This document shows positions 7,493-13,766 of a stretch of DNA of 29,287 bases, one piece after another. The notes beneath the pieces are model-generated. The model did not search any database. It had not been told where the DNA came from and worked only from the letters and a program-made list of their open reading frames with translations. A program made the position numbers and the translations under genes. Where the stretch lies: contig JAFOMB010000007.1 of NCBI GenBank assembly GCA_017419065.1, positions 1 to 29,287 on the forward strand, given 5' to 3'. The DNA is from Erysipelotrichaceae bacterium (lineage in GTDB: Bacteria > Bacillota_I > Bacilli_A > Erysipelotrichales > Erysipelotrichaceae). Numbering within the stretch: the first letter of the stretch is position 1; every line of letters begins with the position of its first letter.

Positions 7493-8653
7493 ATGAAAAG
7501 TTTTGTTTATGATGTATCCACCAAGATCTATTTCGGTCCGGACCAGCTCGGTCATCTGAAAGAGGAGGTCAGCCGTTTCGGAAAGAAAGTTCTGCTGATA
7601 TATGGAGGCGGCTCGATAAAAAGAAGCGGTCTGTATGACTCTATCCTGAAGGAACTGGACGGGATGGAGGTCTATGAATTCGGAGGGATCGAATCCAATC
7701 CGCGGAATACAACAGTCAATAAAGGGGCTTCCCTCTGTAAGGAAGAAGGGATCGATGTCATCCTCGCTGTCGGAGGCGGATCGGTCATCGACGCTTCGAA
7801 GGTCATGGCGGCTGCCAGGTATTATGAGGGCGACTGCTGGGATTTCATCAGCAGGAAGGCTGTGATCGAAAAGGCTCTGCCGGTCGTGAGTATCCTGACG
7901 ATGGCGGCTACCGGCAGTGAAATGGACAAGACAGCTGTCATCACGAATGAAGAACTTCATAAAAAGGCATCGGTCAGCGATAAGCTGATCGAACCGGCGA
8001 TATCCTTCCTGGATCCGACGCTGACCTTCTCTGTCTCGGAATACCAGACAGCCTGCGGCAGTGCCGATATCTTCTCCCATACGTGCGAGACGTATTTCTC
8101 GAGAGATGAGGGGATGCTGTTCCTCGATACGGTCATGGAAGGTCTCATGAGGACTGTCATACAGTGCGCACCGGTGGCCATGAAGACACCGGATGACTAT
8201 GATGCCAGAGCGAATCTCATGTGGGCCTCTTCCTGGGCGATCAACGGCTTTGTGAGAGCGGACAAACCGCACAAGTGGCAGTGCCATGCGCTGGGACACG
8301 GTCTTTCGGCATTCTATGATATGACACACGGCCTCTCCCTGGCGATCGTAACACCGAGATGGATGAGAAAAGTCCTGAATGAAAAGACGGCGCACCGCTT
8401 CTATGAATATGCTGTGTATGTGTGGGGCGTCAGCGGGGAAGAAGAGGAAATGACAGCGGCTCTCAAGGGGATCGAAAAGACCGAAGAATTCCTCTATAAG
8501 ACTCTCGGATTGGCCGGAAGTCTTGGGGAACTCGGCATCGGCAGCGAGCACTTTGAAGAGATGGCGGATGATCTGGTAAAGGACGGACCGCTGAGCGGCT
8601 ATGTGGATCTGAGCAAGGAAGATATCCTGGAGATCTATCAGAACTGTCTGTAA
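7493..8653 (+). CDS. Iron-containing (group III) alcohol dehydrogenase, YqhD/BDH-like
   Basis: A cytoplasmic NAD(P)H-dependent alcohol/aldehyde oxidoreductase of 386 aa, the usual length. The N-terminal Rossmann-like half contains the nucleotide-binding AVGGGSVIDASK. The C-terminal helical half holds the divalent-metal ligands: Asp and His in CGSADIFSHTCE, and two His in CHALGHGLSAFYDMTHG. The motifs resemble butanol dehydrogenase/YqhD more than the AdhE or glycerol dehydrogenase branches, so it probably reduces medium-chain aldehydes. The substrate is not proven by sequence. It is followed by a strong terminator. Confidence 0.92.
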   Translation: MKSFVYDVSTKIYFGPDQLGHLKEEVSRFGKKVLLIYGGGSIKRSGLYDSILKELDGMEVYEFGGIESNPRNTTVNKGASLCKEEGIDVILAVGGGSVIDASKVMAAARYYEGDCWDFISRKAVIEKALPVVSILTMAATGSEMDKTAVITNEELHKKASVSDKLIEPAISFLDPTLTFSVSEYQTACGSADIFSHTCETYFSRDEGMLFLDTVMEGLMRTVIQCAPVAMKTPDDYDARANLMWASSWAINGFVRADKPHKWQCHALGHGLSAFYDMTHGLSLAIVTPRWMRKVLNEKTAHRFYEYAVYVWGVSGEEEEMTAALKGIEKTEEFLYKTLGLAGSLGELGIGSEHFEEMADDLVKDGPLSGYVDLSKEDILEIYQNCL

Positions 8654-8658
8654 AAGAG

Positions 8659-8686
8659 AAACGGCGAACAGGCCGTTTTTTCTTTT
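8659..8686 (+). terminator. Intrinsic terminator of the alcohol dehydrogenase gene
   Basis: AAACGGC (8659-8665) pairs with GCCGTTT (8672-8678), loop GAACAG, followed by TTTTCTTTT. Confidence 0.88.
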
Positions 8687-8704
8687 GGGAAGAGATCTGA
8701 CAAG

Positions 8705-8718
8705 TGTAAACGCTTACC
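8705..8718 (+). promoter_or_regulatory. cre-like operator (CcpA site candidate)
   Basis: TGTAAACGCTTACC matches the Firmicutes cre consensus TGWAARCGYTWWCW at all but about one position, with the typical GTAA..CG..TTAC dyad. It lies about 46 bases upstream of the antiporter -10 box and after the preceding terminator, so it should act on the antiporter gene. A position upstream of the -35 region is more typical of activation than of repression. Confidence 0.6.
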
Positions 8719-8764
8719 TCTATACCGGAAGAAAAATAGGGGATACCGGTCAGAAAAAGAGGAC

Positions 8765-8797
8765 TATAATAGCATTTGTTGAAAGTAATTAGGGAGG
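8765..8797 (+). promoter_or_regulatory. -10 box and RBS of the antiporter gene
   Basis: TATAAT (8765-8770). AGGGAGG (8791-8797) selects ATG 8804 (six-base spacing) rather than the TTG at 8798. Confidence 0.65.
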
Positions 8798-8803
8798 TTG
8801 CGT

Positions 8804-10102
8804 ATGCTTTATATTCTTGAATTGGCGATCACCCTGCTGGCCGGACTGATGCTGACGCGTCTGTTCAAATTATTACATCTCCATTTCCCGGATGTAACAG
8901 TTTATCTGCTGACAGGATTACTGGTCGGACCGTTTTTCCTGGGAAAGCTGGGAATCGAAGGACTGGGATTCAGTACCCTGGAAGAGGTGGAAAGTCTGAA
9001 CCTCATCTCTACGGTCGCTCTGGGATTTATTGCCTTCTCCATCGGCTCGGAATTTAAGATGGAAAAACTGAAAAAGAGCGGGAAGACGACGATGATCATC
9101 GGGATCCTGCAGGCGGTAACTGCCTGTCTGCTGGTGGATGGTGCTCTTATAGCTCTGCATTTCATACTGGGAGAAGAAGCTCTTCCTCTGACTGTCTGTA
9201 TCGTACTGGGAGCGATCGCTTCGGCAACAGCTCCTGCTGCTACGCTCATGGTCGTCCGACAGTATAAGGCGAAGGGACCGGTAACGGATCTCCTGCTGCC
9301 GATTGTCGCACTGGATGATGCGGCCGGACTTGTCCTGTTCGCAGTGAGCTTCGGGGTCGCCCAGGCTCTTCAGGGCGGTGTGCTGAGTGTCGGATCCATC
9401 CTGTTTGAGCCTCTTGTGGAGATCATGTCTTCACTGCTTTTGGGGGCTCTGCTGGGGCTTCTGCTTTCGAAACTGGAAAGCCTCTTCTTCTCGGATGACA
9501 ACCGCATGTCGATGACGGTCACGTTCGTCCTGCTGGCGATAGCCGTATCTTCTATCCGCATCGAACTCAGCGCTGTCACCGTGAGCTTTTCAAGCCTGCT
9601 GACGATGATGATGCTGGGAAGCGTCTTCTGCAACACTTCAGAGTATGCGGAGGGGATATTTGAAAAGGCGGAGCACTGGACAGCACCGCTCTACGTTGCT
9701 TTCTTTGTGATCAGCGGCGCGGAACTCGATCTGTCGGTCTTTTCCAATCTGCCGATCCTGCTCTGCGGTGCCGTCTATATCCTCGTGAGATGCATCGGTA
9801 AATATCTCGGTGCTTCTATTCCTTCTGCCTTGCTGAAAGAAGACAGAAACGTCACGAAGTATCTCGGGATCACTCTGTTTCCGCAGGCTGGTGTCGCGCT
9901 CGGCATGGTGAATGTCGCACAGTCTCTGGGAGCAGCAGAAGGAGCTCTGATCAGGAACATCATCCTGATGTCTGTACTAGTGTATGAACTTATCGGTCCG
10001 TCTCTGACAAAGGCCGCGCTGGTCAAGGCCGGAGAGGTCAGGACGCCTGAAACTGTCGTGAAAGAAAACTCTGAACTGCAGCCGCAGGGAAGTGAAGCAT
10101 AA
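8804..10102 (+). CDS. CPA2-family cation:proton antiporter
   Basis: A 432-aa integral membrane protein with about 12 hydrophobic segments, of the Na+(K+)/H+ exchanger domain type. It is expected to exchange monovalent cations for protons across the cytoplasmic membrane. Seen: an amphipathic N-terminus, VYLLTGLLVGPFFLG, an LGFIAFSIGSEF segment typical of CPA2 TM3, the discontinuous-helix region ATAPAATLMVV, and the functional Asp pair in IVALDDAAGLVLF. It lacks a C-terminal RCK/TrkA domain; the tail is about 30 polar residues. The ATG at 8804 is preferred over the upstream TTG because of RBS spacing. The cre-like site upstream suggests carbon-source control. Cation specificity is unknown. Confidence 0.9.
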   Translation: MLYILELAITLLAGLMLTRLFKLLHLHFPDVTVYLLTGLLVGPFFLGKLGIEGLGFSTLEEVESLNLISTVALGFIAFSIGSEFKMEKLKKSGKTTMIIGILQAVTACLLVDGALIALHFILGEEALPLTVCIVLGAIASATAPAATLMVVRQYKAKGPVTDLLLPIVALDDAAGLVLFAVSFGVAQALQGGVLSVGSILFEPLVEIMSSLLLGALLGLLLSKLESLFFSDDNRMSMTVTFVLLAIAVSSIRIELSAVTVSFSSLLTMMMLGSVFCNTSEYAEGIFEKAEHWTAPLYVAFFVISGAELDLSVFSNLPILLCGAVYILVRCIGKYLGASIPSALLKEDRNVTKYLGITLFPQAGVALGMVNVAQSLGAAEGALIRNIILMSVLVYELIGPSLTKAALVKAGEVRTPETVVKENSELQPQGSEA

Positions 10103-10126
10103 AGGGAGCGATCCCTTTTTGTTTTG
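10101..10126 (+). terminator. Intrinsic terminator of the antiporter gene
   Basis: AAAGGGA (10101-10107) pairs with TCCCTTT (10112-10118) around GCGA, then TTGTTTT. The stop TAA (10100-10102) overlaps the stem. Confidence 0.8.
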
Positions 10127-10145
10127 AAAAAGAAGGGAATGGACA

Positions 10146-10171
10146 TGATATTATAGGGAATATTGGGGGGT
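10146..10171 (+). promoter_or_regulatory. Extended -10 and RBS of the surE-fusion gene
   Basis: TGA-TATTAT (10146-10154) is a candidate extended -10. GGGGGGTG (10165-10171 region) is an unusual G-rich RBS before ATG 10177. Confidence 0.45.
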
Positions 10172-10176
10172 GCCAC

Positions 10177-11340
10177 ATGAATAAGGAATATGTCAAATTC
10201 TTTGGGTGGGATGAGGCTCTGATGTCTCCTGCCTGTGATAAATATAAGATCATTCAGGACCCGAGAGATCTCTATGAGATCCTGACCGGTCTATGGTCAA
10301 AGGAGACCTGTGCGCCCCGCATGAGAGAAGAGTGGGCAGAGAAAGACTGCTCTTACGGGCAGTGTTCGATCACTGCCTTCCTCGTACAGGACATCTTCGG
10401 AGGAGAAGTCAGAGGGATCGAATTGCCGGACGGGAATTTCCACTGCTTCAACGAGATCGATGGACACTGTTTTGACCTCACGAGCGGACAGTTCCTTCCT
10501 GAGGTGCTGGACTATGAAACAGCTATGCCGCAGAGCAGAGAGGTCCATTTCTCCAAAGAAGAAAAAAGACAGCGCTATGAGCTGCTGAAGAAAAGACTGG
10601 AAACATATCTGGAAGAAACCGGAGAGAAGTGTGTCCTGGTCACGAATGATGACGGCATCGATTCCGAGGGACTTCTGCGTCTGGCAGAAACTGCCCGTCA
10701 TTTCGGAAAGGTATGGGTCGTAGCTCCGGATGGGCAGCGTAGTGCAGCTTCTCACAGCATCACCATCCACGATCATATCGATCTCCATCCGTATGAATAT
10801 CCGCTGAATGACGTTCAGGCTCTTTCCTGCAGCGGGACGCCGGCTGACTGCGTGAGAGTCGGCATCCATTTTGTCATGCCGAAAAAACCGGATCTCATCC
10901 TGTCGGGCATCAACAAGGGTTTCAACCTGGCTACCGACATCCAGTATTCCGCAACAGCCGGTGCGGCTTTGGAGGGCTCTTTCCAGGGCGTTTCCTCGAT
11001 CGCGGTGTCGGAGGGTCCGGGAGGTGTTCATGATACGACCGATCACTGGCTGGTCCCTGTGCTGAGAAGACTGTCCCGCATGAAAATAGAGCAGGAAGTG
11101 ATATTCAATATCAATTTTCCGGATATTCCTGTATCGGAATGCCGGGGACTCCTGTTTGACAGAAAAGTCTCGAAAGCGACTGTCTTCGATGACCGTTACG
11201 TCCAGAAAGAAGCGCTCCCGAACGGCGGCTACAGAGTCAAAGTCAACGGAACACAGTCGAAGATCGCCGAAGAGGGAACGGACTACAGAGCGGTCATGGA
11301 CTCCTATATCTCGGTCGGTCTGGTGAAGAATATAGGATAG
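10177..11340 (+). CDS. YunG-like domain fused to 5'-nucleotidase SurE
   Basis: A 387-aa two-domain protein; stand-alone SurE is about 250 aa. Residues ~151-387 are SurE, a divalent-metal-dependent nucleoside 5'/3'-monophosphate phosphatase. Its motifs are VTNDDG (metal Asp158-Asp159), APDGQRSAASHSIT, SGTPADCV and LSGINKGFN..YSATAGAALEG. Residues ~1-148 resemble the small YunG family: YGQCSITAFLVQD, NFHCFNEIDG and FDLTSGQF. Within it C63, H89 and D95/D100 occur in the C..H..D order seen in papain/transglutaminase-fold enzymes. Whether they form an active site is inference. A charged linker (about 120-150) joins the domains. ATG 10177 is set by the G-rich RBS. The gene appears monocistronic. 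Confidence 0.88.
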   Translation: MNKEYVKFFGWDEALMSPACDKYKIIQDPRDLYEILTGLWSKETCAPRMREEWAEKDCSYGQCSITAFLVQDIFGGEVRGIELPDGNFHCFNEIDGHCFDLTSGQFLPEVLDYETAMPQSREVHFSKEEKRQRYELLKKRLETYLEETGEKCVLVTNDDGIDSEGLLRLAETARHFGKVWVVAPDGQRSAASHSITIHDHIDLHPYEYPLNDVQALSCSGTPADCVRVGIHFVMPKKPDLILSGINKGFNLATDIQYSATAGAALEGSFQGVSSIAVSEGPGGVHDTTDHWLVPVLRRLSRMKIEQEVIFNINFPDIPVSECRGLLFDRKVSKATVFDDRYVQKEALPNGGYRVKVNGTQSKIAEEGTDYRAVMDSYISVGLVKNIG

Positions 11341-11377
11341 AGATATATAAACGAAGAAAAAGTCTAAAAAAATCGAA

Positions 11378-11406
11378 AAAAGGGTGAGGAATTTCACCCT
11401 TTTGTG
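11378..11406 (+). terminator. Intrinsic terminator of the surE-fusion gene
   Basis: AAAAGGGTGA (11378-11387) pairs with TCACCCTTTT (11394-11403), loop GGAATT. The downstream T run is short (TTTTGTGT). It marks the host side of the TnpB element. Confidence 0.78.
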
Positions 11407-12671
11407 TCAATTAAGTAGTAGAAGGGGGTGGCGTATATGAACAGATCCTACCGCTATCTACTGAAACCTGACAGAAAACAGAAGGACATCATTAACGGCA
11501 TTATTCGCGATGTCAACTTCCTGAAGAAGCACTATCTTGAAGATGAAGAGAAAGGGAGAAAGTTTGACCGGCTGCTGAAAGATGTATTGAACGGGTATAT
11601 CAGAGAGTACCCGGAGCTTCGGAACTCGGACAAATCAGCACTGCTGAATGTATTGTTTCAGATCAGTGGAAAGAAGAGAAGAGAGAGCGGAAAAATACCG
11701 TATACAGCCAGGTATACGACATCGAACTATCACGGAAAGATCAAAGCCGGTGAGACAGTCTGGCTGCCGCTGGTCGGCGAAGTTGTGATGGTATATCACA
11801 GGCCTGTTCCGAAAGAGTGTGAAATCAAGAGCGCGACAATATCGAGGAATAACCTCGGAGAGTATCACATCTCTTTTCTGACTGAGTTTGACTGCGGAAT
11901 CAGAAACCTGAAACTCGATGTGCGCAATTCTGTGGGACTGGATTATTCATCAGCGAATCTTTTTGTGGATGACACAGGTAGAAGGATAGATATCCCGCAT
12001 TTCTACCGTGAAAAAGAAAAGCGGATCATTAAACTGATCGATGAGATGAAACGCTGTGAGAAAGGGAGCGCAAACTATTTTGAGAAAAGAAACAGACTGA
12101 ACAGGACATACAAAAACATCGCTTCAAGAAGAAGCGACTATCTTCACAAACTGTCCGCGTCGATCGCGGAACAGTATGACATCGTATGTATAGAAGATCT
12201 GGACGTACAATCGATCTCTAAACTGAAAAACCTCGCAAAGGCAACGTATGACAATTCGTATACGCTGTTTACAAATATGCTGAAATACAAGCTGGAAGAA
12301 AGGGGAAAGAAATTGATCATGATCGACAGATGGTATCCGTCTTCGAAGAAGTGCAGCTGCTGCGGTGCTGTCAACACAGATCTGAAGATGGGTGAAAGAG
12401 TCTGGACATGTTCGAGGTGCGGAGAAACACATGACCGCGATATCAATGCGGCAGTGAATATCCGCCGGGAAGGAATCAGGAAGTATTTAAACGCCGTAGG
12501 ATGACCGGTGTGTGCCCTTGAAAGAGGGAAGTCCATTGCACAACGCGTATGGATGCATCACGGGCTGAATGGACTACCCGGCTATGGGCTGGCACTCACC
12601 GGTTCCATAAAATGGCCAGCGAGCAATCGACGTGCTCGTTGGCACGAGCACGCGTTTGCCGCTGTACCGAA
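11404..12671 (+). mobile_element. Solitary TnpB element (IS200/IS605- or IS607-type relic or mini-element)
   Basis: Boundaries are approximate. The left limit is set after the surE terminator and the right limit where tRNA-like sequence begins (about 12672). Content: one tnpB gene and a structured non-coding 3' region with strong hairpins. No tnpA (Y1 or serine transposase) is present, so movement would need a transposase in trans. I could not identify the target tetranucleotide or the TAM with confidence. Confidence 0.65.
11437..12504 (+). CDS. tnpB: RNA-guided nuclease TnpB
   Basis: A compact TnpB of 355 aa, ancestor-type of Cas12 nucleases, guided by an omega RNA made from the element's 3' end. 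The RuvC residues look intact: Asp in SVGLDYSS (about residue 169), Glu in CIEDLDV (about 253) and the C-terminal Asp in THDRDINAAVNI (about 333-335). A four-Cys zinc finger (KKCSCCG ... WTCSRCG, about 306-328) sits before the last RuvC motif. The N-terminal ~150 residues form the wedge/recognition region. I start at ATG 11437 because AGGGGGTGG lies just upstream; the GTG at 11428 would be inside that RBS. No frameshift or stop interrupts it, so it may be active. The stop codon overlaps the first stem of the 3' RNA. Confidence 0.93.
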   Translation: MNRSYRYLLKPDRKQKDIINGIIRDVNFLKKHYLEDEEKGRKFDRLLKDVLNGYIREYPELRNSDKSALLNVLFQISGKKRRESGKIPYTARYTTSNYHGKIKAGETVWLPLVGEVVMVYHRPVPKECEIKSATISRNNLGEYHISFLTEFDCGIRNLKLDVRNSVGLDYSSANLFVDDTGRRIDIPHFYREKEKRIIKLIDEMKRCEKGSANYFEKRNRLNRTYKNIASRRSDYLHKLSASIAEQYDIVCIEDLDVQSISKLKNLAKATYDNSYTLFTNMLKYKLEERGKKLIMIDRWYPSSKKCSCCGAVNTDLKMGERVWTCSRCGETHDRDINAAVNIRREGIRKYLNAVG

Positions 12672-12690
12672 AGGCCTGTAGCCGGAGTCC
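12504..12690 (+). ncRNA. Putative omega (reRNA) scaffold downstream of tnpB
   Basis: Directly after tnpB, ACCGGTGTGTGCC (12504-12516) can pair with GGCACTCACCGGT (12591-12603), 12 of 13 positions, closing a domain. Inside it, AGTCCATT (12530-12537) pairs perfectly with AATGGACT (12568-12575). Small hairpins CCCT/AGGG (12515-12528) and CCC/GGG (12577-12588) add further structure. A second strong hairpin follows, CGTGCTCGT/ACGAGCACG (12631-12652) with TGGC loop. TnpB omega RNAs come from exactly this position and end in a short guide just past the element's right end. The 3' limit given here is a guess. Confidence 0.7.
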
Positions 12691-12738
12691 AACTTTATTG
12701 ACTTGATAAGCGTGAGGTCGAGGTCGTTCAAGTCCATC
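12672..12738 (+). pseudogene. Degenerate tRNA-Ile(GAT)-like remnant
   Basis: Compared with the intact tRNA-Ile at 12897-12973 (-), this + strand segment keeps AGGCCTGTAGC (12672-12682, 10 of 11), CTTGATAAGCGTG (12702-12714, 13 of 13, anticodon loop and 3' stem) and GTTCAAGTCCAT (12726-12737, 12 of 12), at nearly the native spacing. The D arm and the 5' anticodon strand are replaced, and no acceptor stem closes. It cannot fold as a functional tRNA. Confidence 0.75.
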
Positions 12739-12775
12739 TTCTAGCTCAGCTGGCAATGGACAACGATCCCGCGGA
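12739..12775 (+). pseudogene. Deleted tRNA-Ala-like remnant
   Basis: TAGCTCAGCTGG (12742-12753) and GATCCCGC (12765-12772) match the D-arm and T-arm parts of the intact tRNA-Ala at 12815-12890 (-). About 25 bases between them are missing. It follows the Ile-like remnant in the same order as the intact pair, so the two remnants look like an inverted, decayed copy of the pair. Confidence 0.6.
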
Positions 12776-12783
12776 AAATATAA

Positions 12784-12810
12784 AAACGCCTGATAACAGG
12801 CGTTTCTTTT
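12784..12810. terminator. Bidirectional terminator beside the tRNA genes
   Basis: AAACGCCTG (12784-12792) pairs with CAGGCGTTT (12797-12805), loop ATAA. On the + strand CTTTT follows. On the - strand a T-rich run (complement of 12775-12786) follows, terminating the tRNA transcript. Confidence 0.88.
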
Positions 12811-12814
12811 CAAA

Positions 12815-12890
12815 TGGTGGAGCATAGCGGGATCGAACCGCTGACCCCCTGCTTGCAAAGCAGGTGCTCTCCCAGCTGAGCTAATACCCC
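12815..12890 (-). tRNA. tRNA-Ala (anticodon TGC)
   Basis: A 76-nt cloverleaf on the - strand with acceptor GGGGTAT/ATGCTCC, D-arm TTAGCTCAGCTGGGAGAGC, anticodon stem CCTGC/GCAGG around loop TTTGCAA, and T-arm AGCGGTTCGATCCCGCT. The ACCA 3' end is encoded. Six bases separate it from tRNA-Ile upstream. Confidence 0.97.
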
Positions 12891-12896
12891 AAGCGA

Positions 12897-12973
<77 letters not shown>

Positions 12974-12995
12974 ACATCTGCACCAACGCTTTATT

Positions 12996-13024
12996 ATTGT
13001 ATCCAAATACCCGTAAGATGTCAA
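12996..13024 (-). promoter_or_regulatory. Strong sigma-A promoter of the tRNA-Ile/tRNA-Ala unit
   Basis: On the - strand a perfect TTGACA -35 (13024-13019), a 17-base spacer and TACAAT -10 (13001-12996) lie 23 bases before the tRNA-Ile 5' end. It is the clearest promoter in the window. Confidence 0.92.
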
Positions 13025-13046
13025 ATGGTATTTTTTATGTTATAGT
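13018..13046 (+). promoter_or_regulatory. Promoter of the secreted-protein gene, overlapping the tRNA promoter
   Basis: ATGTCA (13018-13023, four of six -35 matches), 17 bases, then TG-T-TATAGT (13038-13046), an extended -10. The -35 shares bases with the divergent tRNA -35. The predicted start would leave only about five bases before ATG 13058. Confidence 0.65.
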
Positions 13047-13057
13047 AGAAATACGCA

Positions 13058-13726
13058 ATGAAGAAATTCCTGACTGTATTTTTACTGCTGATACTTGCTG
13101 TCGGACTCTGCGGATTCGACTCGGACACGGGCGATGAAGAGGACAGACCTTTTGATATTGACGATCTGACTGATTACCAGAAAGAGTTTGAAAGCGAAGA
13201 GATCAGCGTCTGCAGTATCGGCAAAGCCAAGACGTATATGGACTACCGCGCAGTCACGGCGACCGGTTCCCGCCAGTACTGGTATATCCATAATTTCATG
13301 ACTGTCGATCCGGAAACCGGGTTCTTATATGACGAGGACGGCTTTATCGGCGTTGCGCTTGGTTCCTTCTACGGCGTGATCGGTGACCGTTATTACTTCA
13401 CATTGGATTCCGGTATCGTTCTGCCTCTGGTCAAAGTAGAAGAGAAGGCCGATATCGATACAGACGCAAGCGGCTGTTACCACTATGACGACGGCAGTGT
13501 CATCGAGTTCGTCATCGACAAAAATGCGGCCAATTCCTATTTTAGTTATTACGAGAACGGGCTTGTGCTCTCCGGCAACTATAACAACTATGAACTCTTC
13601 CGGGGCAGCATCGCCTCTGTTGAAAAAGTCACGGATGTCAGAAAAGAAGACTATGTGACGTTCGAAAAGGAAGATGACGTCTCCTTCCCGGAAACCGACA
13701 TCTTCGATTACGCAAGCGGATACTAG
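13058..13726 (+). CDS. Predicted secreted or membrane-anchored protein of unknown function
   Basis: I do not recognise this 222-aa protein. Residues 1-19 (MKKFLTVFLLLILAVGLCG) form a clear signal peptide with a Lys-rich start and a long hydrophobic core. The Cys at position 18 is preceded by Leu rather than Gly/Ala/Ser, so it is a poor lipobox, and lipoprotein processing is uncertain. The mature part is strongly acidic, with many Asp/Glu clusters and aromatic residues, suggesting an extracytoplasmic beta-rich domain. There is no Shine-Dalgarno; the predicted mRNA leader is about five bases. It sits between the tRNA genes (divergent) and miaA and ends in a good terminator. Confidence 0.75.
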   Translation: MKKFLTVFLLLILAVGLCGFDSDTGDEEDRPFDIDDLTDYQKEFESEEISVCSIGKAKTYMDYRAVTATGSRQYWYIHNFMTVDPETGFLYDEDGFIGVALGSFYGVIGDRYYFTLDSGIVLPLVKVEEKADIDTDASGCYHYDDGSVIEFVIDKNAANSYFSYYENGLVLSGNYNNYELFRGSIASVEKVTDVRKEDYVTFEKEDDVSFPETDIFDYASGY

Positions 13727-13750
13727 GTAGCAGCGACTGCTGCCTTTTTT
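13726..13750 (+). terminator. Intrinsic terminator between the secreted-protein gene and miaA
   Basis: GGTAGCAG (13726-13733) pairs with CTGCTGCC (13737-13744, one G-U), then T6. The preceding stop TAG (13724-13726) touches the stem. Confidence 0.85.
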
Positions 13751-13751
13751 A

Positions 13752-13766
13752 TATAATAGAATCATG
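13752..13766 (+). promoter_or_regulatory. Leaderless-type promoter of miaA
   Basis: TATAAT (13752-13757), six bases (AGAATC), then ATG 13764. No RBS. The hexamer abuts the T-tract of the previous terminator. Confidence 0.65.

Noticed and set aside
7361..8551. 396-codon - strand ORF opposite the alcohol dehydrogenase gene.
   Set aside because: The + strand frame carries clear catalytic motifs and an RBS. The antisense frame has no motif and arises from codon bias.
10297..11397. 366-codon - strand ORF opposite the SurE fusion gene.
   Set aside because: It runs through the surE terminator, shows no domain, and the sense frame is strongly supported.
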